From Sanguinoderma infundibulare (lineage: Eukaryota > Basidiomycota > Agaricomycetes > Polyporales > Polyporaceae), in NCBI GenBank assembly GCA_032821775.1, contig JAVLRN010000009.1, forward strand, positions 682,001 to 746,000: 64,000 bases of DNA, given 5' to 3'. Shown here piece after piece: positions 23,845 to 34,805 of this stretch. The translations under genes and the position numbers were made by a program. The notes beneath the pieces were generated by a model. It did not search any database, was not told the origin of the DNA, and worked only from the letters and a program-made list of their open reading frames with translations. The stretch's first letter is position 1. Each line of letters begins with the position of its first letter.

Positions 23845-24522
23845 TCAATCCCTGCTGTCCCGCCTCTCCTTGAGCTTCTCGCGCATCTCCTGGGCGGCGC
23901 GCCGTGCGCCAGCGCTGCCAGCCCACCCTTTCGATCGCAACCAGTGGACGAGCCTAGGGGTGACGGCGGCCGTGAGCCCAACGCGGATGGGCAGGAAGAG
24001 AGTCTTGTGGATGGTGTATGCGAGGACGATCATCGCCATGAGGCCCTCGTGGCCGCTCGAGCTGGCATGCGACGCAGCGGCGTCCATCTCCTCGCGACCG
24101 GGCTCGGGCGGTGTAGAGTGGATGAGGCCGGTGAAGTAATCCTTGATCTCTGAGGCCACTTTGGAGACGTGCTCTGCGCCGAGGATGTTCACGGCTGCGA
24201 AGGCGACGGTGAAGTCAAGGGTGGAAAGGATGATGTACACGCCTAGCGCGTACCACCCGTAGGATTTGATGAGGTGTTTGAGACGTTGGGAGAGGGTCGC
24301 ATTTGGGGGGAGAGCATGGCTGGACTCTGGATCTTCGCCGTTTCGTGGTGCGGGTGGTGGGGAGGATGTGAGACGGGCGGGAAAGTGGGAGAAGGGACGT
24401 GCGGGTGAGAGAGAGGGAGCATTTCGGGCCGCTAGGCGGGTCGAGAGTGGAAGGAGAGGTTGTGATACGCGGCTGGTGAGGGCGCGGACGACAGGAAAGC
24501 GCAAGATGAAGCTTCGGACCAT
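23845..24522 (-). CDS. Mitochondrial DUF1279 (FAM210-like) membrane protein
   Basis: Single exon, 225 residues. The N-terminus (about 1-50) is an Arg/Ser/Leu-rich mitochondrial presequence. The DUF1279 core begins near residue 75 with LSQRLKHLIKSYGWYALGVY, then IILSTLDFTVAFAAVNILGA; the signature is a KxYGW...GVY...S..DF pattern followed by a TM segment. A second hydrophobic segment lies near 165-190 (GLMAMIVLAYTIHKTLFLPI), followed by TPRLVHWLRSKGW, also typical. The C-terminus is a charged coiled-coil-like tail (EMREKLKERRDSRD). Yeast has a related protein once called NAT2; the animal FAM210A/B proteins act in mitochondrial translation or physiology. The precise role here is unknown. Confidence 0.85.
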   Translation of the reverse strand: MVRSFILRFPVVRALTSRVSQPLLPLSTRLAARNAPSLSPARPFSHFPARLTSSPPPAPRNGEDPESSHALPPNATLSQRLKHLIKSYGWYALGVYIILSTLDFTVAFAAVNILGAEHVSKVASEIKDYFTGLIHSTPPEPGREEMDAAASHASSSGHEGLMAMIVLAYTIHKTLFLPIRVGLTAAVTPRLVHWLRSKGWAGSAGARRAAQEMREKLKERRDSRD

Positions 24523-24905
24523 GTCGCAGACGTTGGCAGAAGTGAGCGGCGGCGAGGAGAGAGCAGAGGTGGAGGAGGATGCAGTCCGTGTCGAGCAGGC
24601 CTATTGACGCGTCGGCGCAGAGAGGCGTCATGCGACGGCGCGGGAGTTGCCGCAGCGGAGCACAGCCACTGGCATAAGATTTCGAGGGGTGGACGGGATA
24701 TGGATATATCCATACTTATCCGTACTTATCGATCGGACGCATTGATTCCACAGACAGCGCATACAGCCAGCAGCCAGCTGAACCCTCCTCACACTCGCAC
24801 AACCCTCGCACAACCCCCAGTTCATGCATCCAGAGATCGTGCCCTCCGTCGCCCGCCACCACCCTCCAGACAGATAGCGCGCCCCTGTTGCTCTCTCGGA
24901 TCAAC
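24523..24905. promoter_or_regulatory. Divergent promoter FAM210-like / SPE2 with uORF
   Basis: Head-to-head upstream region. An ACGCGT occurs near 24607, and a 17-codon upstream frame (24824-24877) lies in the likely SPE2 leader. Confidence 0.45.
24824..24877 (+). promoter_or_regulatory. Candidate uORF in the SPE2 leader
   Basis: ATG at 24824 opens 17 codons (MHPEIVPSVARHHPPDR) and stops 28 bases before the SPE2 ATG. AdoMet decarboxylase genes of animals and plants are repressed through peptide uORFs when polyamines are high. The peptide here is unrelated in sequence to the mammalian one, so only the arrangement is shared. Confidence 0.35.
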
Positions 24906-26780
24906 ATGTCCACCGCTGATCAGCCCAACGGTCCCTTCGAAGGACCAGAAAAGCTCCTCGAGATCTGGTTCGCGCCCTCCCCAGCGGACGTCCCGGACGC
25001 AGACACCAGTACAGATGGCAAGTTTGGCCTCAGGAAGGTGCCCCGCGCCTTGTGGGAGGAGATGCTAGACATCGTCAAGTGCAAAATTCTGTCCGTCGTA
25101 GAAGGCAGGGAGATGGACGCCTATCTTCTCAGGTATGTCTCTCCGCCCACATTCATATACTCCTCGATCACGTTTGCTTCCATCTCGATGGTGTGTTCCT
25201 GCCTTTGGAAGCCATGAGACCTTCGCGTGGCGTGGAGCGACGCGTCTCGTATCTTGTTCCGATTGCGTGCGAACACTTGCAGCGTCGCGTGCCGAACTAC
25301 AAATACGACGATATGTGCGGTCAGAATCGTCGTGTCTCGTCGATTCGGGCCAGAATTGTTGCTTTTGGCTCCAGATCATGCGGGAAGGCTCTACCATCTC
25401 AAACCCATCAGTCAGAGTGGCCGGCGGACCATAGCGCGGGCAAGCCAACGGAGACTGTGAGAGCAAGTCTTCTACATGCGCGATTCCGGGCCGATTCAAG
25501 ACTCCGCTTCTTCGCCGAATCATTCCAGAAACGACGAAAAACCGAGGTCTTGAATCGCTTACTCAAGCCGCCCCAACTAAATTTATTGGACTGCGTTTGT
25601 GTATTGCGATTAGTGTTGCTCATCCCTGTTTGTTGGCCACAGCGAATCCTCGTTCTTCATCTCTCCCCATCGTCTCATTCTCAAGACGTGCGGTACAACT
25701 CTTAACCTCCTTGGTGTCCCTCGAATCCTAGAGATCGCCCGCGATGCTGGCTTCCCCGCTGTCCACCGTCTCTTCTACTCACGTAAAGCCTTCATGTTCC
25801 CCGAGAGGCAGCACGGTCCTCACCGGGAATGGAAGGAGGAGATACAATTTCTCGACAACCTCTTCCCCAATGGTTCCGCATACACCGTTGGCAAGGTCAA
25901 TGGCGACCATTGGCTCCTCTACCTCACGGCGCCCGAAGACGGCTCGTCTGTCAATGGTGACACCGCCCCCAGCTCTCCCCAATCTGTTTCACGTGACGTG
26001 GATGTGAGCGGCGTTGACCCGGAGCCCTCGGGTGTATCGTCAGACACGCCCGCTCAAGAACCTTCAGATGAAACAGACGATACCATTGCTTCCGACTACA
26101 CCATCGAAATCTTGATGACCCACCTATCACCGGAAGGGCGCGCCCCCTTCTTCAGCAAATCCTCTCCAGAGGACGGGGACTCCACCGCAGGAGCCGACGG
26201 CCTCGCACTCTCGTCCGAGATCGGGATCACCAGCATCTTCCCCCCTCACATCACTACGCTCGACGCCTACTCCTTCACACCCTGCGGCTACTCATGCAAC
26301 GCGTTGCTCAAGTGGCGTTCCGATGCCGGCCAGAACCCCGCTCGTTCCGGGGAAGGATACTACACGATCCACGTTACCCCAGAAGATGGTTGGTCGTACG
26401 CGTCGTTCGAGTGTAATGTGCCGCTCGCGACGAAGCCGACCAACAAGCCGACGAGCGTGCCTGACCTGAAAACGCTTATCCGCCGTGTGGTGGATATCTT
26501 CCGTCCGGGGAAGCTGACCCTCACGCTGTTCGTCTCGAGCAAGGACAATGACGTCGTAGAGGAAGAGGAGGGCGAGACGGCTGTCGAGGCTGCCCAGCGC
26601 GCGTTCAAGTCCGCCCTGACGTACCCTAGGCGGAAGAGCGAAGGCGAACCTCAGTGCAACGGGGCCAGCGCTGGCGCGAGCGCCTTCGCGGGGCAGTACA
26701 AGCGCACCGACAAGATCAACTACGAGTTTGGGGGCTACGACCTCGCCTTTGCCAGCTTCGAACTCCGGACGTCGTCATAG
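24906..26780 (+). CDS. SPE2: S-adenosylmethionine decarboxylase proenzyme
   Basis: Two exons (24906-25132 and 25643-26780) give 454 residues. The enzyme makes decarboxylated AdoMet, the aminopropyl donor for spermidine and spermine. It cleaves itself at the Glu-Ser bond of LSESS, and the new serine becomes the pyruvoyl cofactor. The splice junction falls inside the Ser codon of AYLLS, immediately before ESSFF, and restores AYLLSESSFFISPHR followed by LILKTCGTTLNLL, both hallmarks. Further family blocks are FYSRKAFMFPERQHGPHREW and the C-terminal HVTPEDGWSYASFE. A fungal insertion rich in acidic residues and Ser lies in the middle (about 200-260). The intron is 510 nt, about ten times the local norm. 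Cytoplasmic. Confidence 0.95.
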
Positions 26781-29380
26781 ATGCAACCTCCAACCAACTC
26801 ACCCCTCCCTGTCCATCCTGGGCCGCAGCTTCCCCGCTCCCATCAGGCCCGCCTTCGCCCCACCAAAATTCACGTTCACGCCGATCATCGTATGTCGTAT
26901 AGACTACGACCCTTGTGATTGAGTTAACTCTATGGAGAAGATGGAAGCTTGTTGGTGGTGCGGGGGGACCAGCGCCTCTTGGTTCTGGAAAGTGGAGGAG
27001 CGGAGATGTCTGGATGTTCGGCGCGACACCATGCGGTTATGTATGTACGACCAAATGCAACACGGCACAAGCTCGGCGCGGTCACATTCGATGGCTTGAA
27101 ACGGTGATTCGATCGACATTCGCAGTACGCCACTATTCGAAGTGCGATCATGGTCGGAGCTTCCTCTAGGGGAAGCTGTTTGGGGCGGCCGCCCTTGCTT
27201 AGTGCAGATCGCCGTCACCAGAGCGTATCAGCACCTTCCGACCTCAGTTCTCCGCGGTCGTTGGTGCCTGCAGACAGGCGACGCACCTCTGTTGGAGGAA
27301 ATGGTCCCTGGCTGGGACAAGTTTCTCGCTGCCACTTTTTGGGGGCGTGTTTGAGCTTCGGGCGCCGCGGCGGCGGAAGGATGAACGCACGTTAGGACCC
27401 TGCAACGCTCATCGGCGCATGGAAGAGAACGAACAGAACACGAAAAACTTCGCGCTGTAATCATACCATGACCTGCTGCAGACGGTTGCGTCTCCCGCTT
27501 CCGTCAGGGATGTTCGCCATCTCGCAGTCGGGTGTGTATGCGGCCCGCCCAGGCAGCGGATCGCGATGGATGTGAGGGGCGAGCTCACCTCGAGGCAGCG
27601 GGAAGCGTCCAAGACCATCGATCGAAGCGACCGGGTTCGTGCAGGCACGCTAGAATCCCTGGACGCAGGGTCCATAGAACGTTAATGGCACATGTGCTGC
27701 CGCGAAGGACGAGCTGGTTGGATATTCAGGTGAGCGTCGCCCCGAAGCGTCCATCCTAGTTGAGCAGGCCTCCTACGTGATTCACGTCCCCCTGGGTTGC
27801 GTGATCGCGTTATCTTGCAAGGCTGCGACTCTCTCGAAGGCCTTCCCTTTTTCTCGGGGGAATTCTTGGGAGCTAGCCGATGCGGGCGCGAGCACGACTT
27901 TGTTTCCTCTCGTGATTCCATGAAGGCTGGGCTCGGGCTGCCTGACAGGTTGTTTGCACCCCCGAATATACCCCGCACGTCAAAGGCGGGGGAGCAGGCG
28001 TGTGCGGCCATTCAGTGCTCACATAGAGTTCTGGCATGTTCTCCCGAGCGTCCGATGTGGGCTGGAGGACATTCCATTGCTCTTCAGCGAGCGTAAAGGG
28101 AGCGATTACGTACCGGCCTCCGCGGAGCGCGACATTCCAGCTTCCTTGACGCCATCCGCTGGGCTTCCATGAAATGCGTAAGGGGGACCTGTTGCGTTAC
28201 CGGGATGCGGCTCGCGGGTCCATCGGGTCACCTATGTCATTTCGTCGCGAGCATGTGGTGAACTTCGAATTAATGACAAGCAATTTGTATATGGTATGCA
28301 TACCTGACAGACAGAAAACTCGCCCGCATGCTCCCTTGACCTCTCCGAGGTCACGTTGGAGCCGACGGCTTATGATATTGGTGTCTGTCGCGGCCTGACA
28401 TGCGCGATTCGTCGCGAACCTATAGCACGGCGTGCATTGAGTTTTCTGGCGGGCGACGGTATCTTTTTGACACATCAAACATGGCTCTGCGCAGAACCGC
28501 GATGGAAGCGGCAAACCCCTGCACAGCTCGCCCAGTCCGGAGTTTGGATTCGGTAGCAACGGAGACAGGGGCCTGATGGATAGATTGCTCATGAAAGGGC
28601 GCATGTGCCCTGGCGGATGTTGTGAGGAATGCGTTGAGAGCGGGCGCGGGGCACGGCCTGCCGCGGACGCACAAGTTGGAGGCGGACGACGGGATGTTCC
28701 TGGTTTTGGGAGTGGTGGCGTTGAGGCCAACACTTAAGCGACCAGTGGACGCCCACGGGCACCAAGCCTCCATGCGCCAATCTGAGAAACGGGTTCGGTC
28801 TCTTTTCTGCTAGCCACTGCTGGGGCACCTATTTACTCATGGCTTCCGGCAACTTAGATAGCCTCTGGGCGTGACGGGCCCGCGATGCTCTCCGCGAGGG
28901 CTCCTGACAGCCCATGACGCAGCATGGTTCTCCCCGGGAAGAAGCTTAGCATTCATTTACCGGGCAGGATGCACGCACGGTTCGGCTTCTCGCGCGGGGC
29001 CCCGGGTCGTTCTCCAGGGAACGCCTCAGAGCCTGCCTCGAGGGTCCGGAGTCTGATGTCAATCAGCTCATCGTCGCCTTCTTGCATCATGAGCGCAGTC
29101 ACTCAATGTCATAGCTGCCGGCGCTCCGATTGCAGGTAGAGGAAGAACGGCGAGTGGATTCCTCACAACGGTCGTGCCCGGTGCCCCGCGCGCGGTGAAG
29201 ACTTGCCTCCGTTTGCGACGTTCGCCCCCCACCCAGCATCAATCTCCCACCGCCATAAATCCTCGCAAGAGCCCAGGGCCAGGGCGGTGGAGCCCTCTGC
29301 TAAACAGTCCGTCCGTTCTTTCTGTCTTTCTTTCTCCCCTGCTTCCGCGCTAAGCCACAGCGACCGCTCGACGCCAAGCC
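26781..29380. other. 2.6-kb stretch without a convincing gene
   Basis: Open frames are short, overlap on both strands and show no domain, signal peptide or consistent intron pattern. The longest (minus, about 28197-28733) looks random. I see no terminal repeats or transposase-like motifs. The last few hundred bases hold the PP2C promoter, with pyrimidine-rich runs near 29310-29345. Confidence 0.5.
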
Positions 29381-30951
29381 ATGGCCCATCTGCGGGTTAT
29401 TAACCTCACCCCTGCTACGAGCTCGGATCAGCAGCGCGCGCTCGACGAGGTTAAGGACTTCGCACTCACGGACATGGACCGCGGCGGAGACGAGCGCTGG
29501 ACATACCGAATGCTCGAGGAGCCCGCCGTGTCGGAAGAGCTCAAGAGATTGGCCAACCCCAGGACGTCGTCAGCGGGCACCGTTGACAGTGTCTCATTCC
29601 AACCTTGCAAGTCCTGGCACTACCGGACCCAGGACCGACATAGGGCTGAGGAGTGGGCCCTCCCTGGCGGTACATGGACTTACGTCGCGGTGTTTGACGG
29701 TATGTGGCCTCGGGACCCACCTTCCTATAACCGCATGCGCAGGGGATACCTAATCCGATTGCCTCGTTGCAGGTCATATGAACCACGACTGCGTTGACCA
29801 CGTCTCGACCACCTTTGGGCCTTACCTCAAAAGCTTGCTCGAACCCTCGTTGCGCTCGCGCCCATCACCAACTGCGCTCCCCGCACTCGTATCAGGCCTC
29901 CTGCGACAGGCGCTGGAGCATACCGACCGGAGCTTGATCTCGGACTTGCTCGCACTTTTTCCGAAAGACCCAGATGCGCTCTCCACGCTCAGTCCCGCAC
30001 ACTCCAAGAGACTGGTTAATGACAAGAGCGGGGAGAGCTCGGCGTATCACAAGACTGCGCGAGCCTTCGGGGGCACCACGGCGCTGGTAACGCTCGTCGA
30101 TCCAACAAGAAGCCATCTGTGGGTCGCCAACATCGGCGACTGCGTCGCGGGTAGGTTCCTACCCCACACCGGTACCCTGTATCGCGCTTGGGCAGATGCT
30201 GACAAACAAAGTTAGTGCTCGCAGAAAGGGATCGATCCGGCAAGTGGCGGAGCAGCGTCGTCAACTCTATTCACAACGGGAGCAACCCCGGCGAATTGGT
30301 GCGCATCCGAGCAGAACACCCGGGCGAAGGCGACTGCGCGTGGAACGACAGAGTCCTGGGCTTCCTCGCGCCGACGAGAGGTGCGTCCCGAGTCCTGGCG
30401 GCGTGGCTGCTGCGGGGTTTTACCACATGCGCGCTCGCTGGCTGACGCGCCGGGTTGTTCGTTCGTTAGCGTTGGGTGACGTGTGGTTGAAGCTTCCCGC
30501 TGCCTACGCGGAGCTCGTGTTCAGGCATTTGGACGCGGATTGGTTCTCGTCCGAGATGATGGAGCCGCACGTCCCGAGGATCCGCACACCCCCGTATCTC
30601 TCCAGCACCCCCGACGTGTACCACCGCGACCTGAACCTGAGCGCCGACGGACGGACGTCCGCTAGGGCGCCGTTGCAGCGCGCATTGATCCTCTGTTCGG
30701 ACGGCCTCACTGATTTGTACGACGGATATACCCCGCAGGAGATGGCCGACGAGTGGACGCAGGTAGTAGGGCGAGAGCTGGATTCGAGTTCCGGTTCCGT
30801 CCCGAGTCGCCCGCGGCCTCATTTGGCACTGTCGTTGCTCAGGGAGGCCATAGGCGGGTCAGATACCCAACTCGTGTCGCGAAACATGACGGTAGAGATG
30901 GAAGAGCGATGGATGGACGATACCACGATCCTCATACAACGGCTTCCGTAG
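29381..30951 (+). CDS. PP2C-family Ser/Thr phosphatase
   Basis: Four exons (29381-29699, 29773-30150, 30216-30380, 30470-30951) give 447 residues. PP2C enzymes are metal-dependent monomeric phosphatases. In order: WTYVAVFDGHMNHDCVDHVS, where the usual DGHGG is DGHMN but the metal-binding Asp and His remain; ARAFGGTTALVTLVD, matching the GSTA block; LWVANIGDCVAVLAERD, matching ANxGDSRA with Cys for Ser; a RALGD-like GFLAPTRALGD before WLKLPAAY; LILCSDGLTDLYDG; and near the end MDDTTILIQ, where the usual DN is DD. The core metal Asp residues are present. The layout with a long insert after ALGD resembles the pyruvate-dehydrogenase-phosphatase subgroup of fungi, but I see no clear presequence, so location is open. 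Confidence 0.88.
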
Positions 30952-31358
30952 GATCACGATGTTAGTGTAGTAGTCGCTCCGATAGTCACGATGGATACCC
31001 CCTTTACGTAGTCTGCACGCACGCGTAGATGGTACTGTATAGTCACCCCGGCACACCGGACGATGGTTGCCAGCGGAGAGTAATAGACATGACATGCCAT
31101 GACGCAGGCCGAAGGGGATGGGTGTGATATTACACGGTACAGAACACATATGCCATAGCGCAGTAAGTCCTAAACGATAGCTGGCCAGCCCGAGAACGCC
31201 GCCACGCTACCACAACCTTAGAGTCCCAGATGTACTCGAATGACGCAACGCAGTGTAGTGCAACTGATACAAGCAGGCGAGAGACAAGCATGAACAAAAC
31301 AAAGCATTGGCAACCAAGCGCGGCACAGCGACACGACGGCCCGTCCACCGACGGGGAG
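30952..31358. other. Convergent 3' flank
   Basis: Between the PP2C gene and the Zn2Cys6 gene; 3' untranslated DNA, nothing else recognised. Confidence 0.4.
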
Positions 31359-33023
31359 CTAACGCTTGATAACAGGCGGCCCAGGAGGCGGTCCAGGTGG
31401 GGGTGGTCGATACGAAGCGGATTCCTCTTCGGTCAGAGGGCGCGTGCCCTTGGCGCGCATCTTGCAGAGCGGACAGAGGCGGATGAACATCTCCACCATC
31501 GGCCAGGTGATCGTCGCCTGCGTGTCGAGCGCATTGTCAGCCACGGGAGGCCACACGCGCGCCGTGCGTTGCACACGACCCACTCACCACCCCGATTCGG
31601 CGCGCCTCGAAGAGCATGGTCGAGGACGAGCCGTGGTTCCTGTGCGCGTACACGAGCACGTCGTATATCTGGTTCTGGACGGGGACGCGCTCGAAGACGG
31701 CGGCGGACTGGAGCGGGCTGAGGCCGTTCTCGATGAGTTTCTTCGCGCTCTCGCTGTTCTCCTCGCCGTCGGCCTGCATGATGTAGTTCAGCCGGAGCTT
31801 CTCCTCGTCCTCGCGGTTCATGTGGTAGAACGCGTCGCGCGGGAGGAGGATGAGGTGGCGCTTGGCGGACCCGCACCGCGCGTGGTGGCACGCCGTCCAG
31901 AACTGCAGCCGTGTGGCGAGCGAGGATGTGCGGTTCTCCTGCACGGCGCGCGCGATCTCGGTGTATGTCTCGACGGTGAACGTCGCCGTGTCGCGCAGCT
32001 CGGGCGTGAGCCCTTGGAGGAACTTGGAGAGCGCGTCCTCGAACTGATGTCGCGAGGGCATCTCAATGGCGTTCACTGCTCGTAAACCATGAACGACGAC
32101 GTCTGGTAGCGGAACAAACGACGAGTTTGTCCAGGGGTCGATATGCGGCGTTGTTACTATCATGCCCTGTGTCCCGTCGGGTGCAGTAAGGTTTCAGTAC
32201 CAGAGTGAAACTTGGTCCAAGCAAGGTGAATTACGCACCCATGTGAACGAACCATCCGGTCCCGTTTGCTGGAACGACCCGTCGGGGTCCTGCTCCATTG
32301 GCGCGTCCTCGTCGATGGGCGCGCCGCCTGGTGGCGGAGGATGGGGTGGCATGTATTGTCGTATTTGAGGTTCAGTACGAATCTCACCCTCGTACATGGG
32401 ACCAGCAGACGACGGACCGACGGGAGAGCCATCCGGGGGAGACTGGTCTTCCTCGTGGTCATTGACTAGGAAGGACGCGGTCTTTGTGGCGTAGGGCATC
32501 ACAGGCCGATTGATCTGTGGCCCATGGTCGGTAGGGACCTTGTGCCGCTTCTTTGGGGTGTAGTTGCAATCCGGTTCGTTGTCTTCTGTGCAGTGATTGC
32601 ACACGGGCAGATTTCGGTCGCACTTTCGGGGCAAAAAATGGGGATACGGGGGAAAGGAGAGGAAGAAAGGGCACGTACCTTGAGGTTCTTCAGTCGACAT
32701 CTATCGCACCTCGGAATGCCGCGGTGAGCGGGAGTGGGCAGCGGGGTGTACTTGCATTCTCGTCCGGCAGCCCACGAACAGTGATTGCATGTTGGCAGCA
32801 CTCGGTCACACTAGGCGCACATGAGAAGCGGGGGAATCACGCGGTGGAGGTGACACACCTTGAGATTATTTAAACGACAGTGGTCGCACCGTGGCTTCCC
32901 CCTCCTGCCCTTCCACTGAGACTGACGAGCCATAAACACCTTGGGGTTGGGAATTCTGATGGTGAGTTGACCATCGTCACCGGAATCATTGGCAGAGTCG
33001 GTGCCGGCTGGGGAATCGGCCAT
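31359..33023 (-). CDS. Tandem Zn2Cys6 protein fused to integrase-type H2C2 zinc motif
   Basis: Five exons (32859-33023, 32679-32810, 32239-32622, 31588-32166, 31359-31517) give 472 residues, all joined in phase 0. Two complete fungal Zn2Cys6 fingers stand side by side: Cys46, 49, 56, 63, 66, 74 and Cys90, 93, 100, 107, 110, 118, both spaced C-x2-C-x6-C-x6-C-x2-C-x7-C. An intron sits at the same place in each, after the Lys of NLK. After a Pro-rich linker comes an all-helical region (about 240-400). It ends in YDVLVYAHRNHG, then ATITWPMVEMFIRLCPLC. This is the H-H...WP-M...C-x2-C pattern of the zinc-binding domain of retroelement integrases (His402, His405, Cys435, Cys438). No integrase catalytic core follows; the protein ends in a polyproline tail. 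Probably a nuclear DNA-binding regulator. Confidence 0.8.
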
Positions 33024-34805
33024 AAAGACTTGATGCGAGACAGCGATATAGAATTAGCGTGACCCTGCGATGCTGATGCTGAAGTGCAAAAAAGTCGATG
33101 AACGCACCGAGGAGACAGATGCGCGAGCTTATATACGTCCTCCGAAGGACGGGGTGATTCAGATAAGACGATGGGGAGGAGACGGACCCTTTCGGGTGAT
33201 CGACGAGAGAGCCAGCAAAGACTGACGGCGGAAAGGAGCGGAAGAGGGACAATGAGGTCCTGCGAGGACTGGAGGGGTCGTTGGGGCAGAACAAAGGCGG
33301 GAGGTTCGTGCGGAGGATGTGAGTTTGGACAGACAAGAAACCAAATCTGGCGAAACGAACCTAGTCAGCCCAGTGACTGTGACCGCCCTGTCACGCCTAG
33401 ATGCGCTGGACCTCACGCCATCGCGGCCGCACTCCCCACAGGCATTAGACGCTTCCGAACATATCCTCCTACCCCTCTAGCACCGGCCAGCGCATCAAAT
33501 GGCGGCCAGCGAGCGCGGGACCCAATGGAATCTTCCGATGAGCGGTAACGTAATCTCCCGAACTGCTTGGCTCTCCCAAGTTGGTTACCATAAATAGTTA
33601 CTGTGCTACCGACTTGACCCGCCCCGGCCACATCTGGGGCGTACAGTACAAGGCTGGTACAATGACGAATGGTTGGTTGAACGGTGAACCCACGTCAAGG
33701 AGAATCTCTGCTGTCCTCTGGTCCGAACCTGGGGAGTCTGATCCGGCTGGCAACGCCGTTGTCAGGGGCGTCTGGCCACAATCCTGTGTTGTGGAGGCGT
33801 GCCATCCTGTTTGCTGAAATCGTCTTGTTTGCACACCATTCGCTGATGTGAGGCCAAACCAGAGCCACAACCTTGTGGCCAGTGGGGGTGCCGGAGATGT
33901 CGGTACGACGGGACCATGGTGGTGTTCTTCCCACGAGCTATAGTGTCCGTATTGATGAAAGGACCATCCTACCCGGTGATTGTCGCCGGTGCTCAGTGCA
34001 GGACGTACGAACGGAAGAACTCACGCCAGTGGAAAGCAATTGGCGAGAACGGGTGCATGTGTTAAAGACCTTCGTATGGGAGTCAACATCTTGTAGTCAG
34101 CAAATGCACATATAGATAGCTGAGGAAGATGATCAAGCGGTATGTCTACCAGCGAATTCTTTTCAAGTTCATCGTCAGCAACGTCTGACTCGGGCGTACT
34201 CTTACAGAGTACTTCGGGCGAGAACTACGCAGCAATCAAATCGCTGCTGGAGTATTATTGTAATGAACGTGGGTTGCTTGTCGAGAAGGCGAAACGCTGA
34301 TAATACGAACGTGGCCAAGAGGCTCATGTGGAACTGTGGTCGAGAAGCAGGAGGGGCACACCGACCTCGCCCCAAAAGGCAAGCGCGTTGGTCGCGTGAT
34401 CGGGCGTCCATCTGAGATAGGCCGTTTGGCAGCGGTGCTCGGCCTGGTTTGCACCTGGCATGACCTCCCTTCCATCCCATGCAGCCCATTCCAGCTGCTC
34501 AAGCCCGCAACCGTGCTTTCTCCATCGGTCCCGATGCGTCAGCACATGGGAATGGCTATTTTAATACCGTATGCGCTCGTAGGCTTCTCGCTACTGCTTC
34601 CCAAAAACCATGTGCTTCCAGACTTAGACTGACCCACGTCGCCTCGCTTCGCAGATTCACGTTCCTAGTGTTCTCTGAGACGGGCGCAGTTCTATGGCAT
34701 CATGGGAGGCGAAGGCCTATATAATGCTCCCGCCCTTCGTAGAATGGAGCGTCAGCCGTCTGCTCCTAAGGCATCTCCCTCTCAAGCACACCCTCCCCGG
34801 CAACC
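33024..34805. other. 1.8-kb intergenic stretch, promoter of secreted protein at right
   Basis: No gene recognised on either strand. The right end carries a TATA box (TATATAA, 34718-34724) for the secreted-protein gene. Confidence 0.45.
34718..34724 (+). promoter_or_regulatory. TATA box of the secreted-protein gene
   Basis: TATATAA, 82 bases before the ATG at 34806. Confidence 0.6.

Noticed and set aside
27960..27985. tRNA-like or TATA-like patch
   Set aside because: No cloverleaf or A/B box pair could be found here or elsewhere in the window.
28197..28733. 178-codon minus-strand open frame
   Set aside because: No domain, TM or signal features, no promoter; consistent with a random frame.
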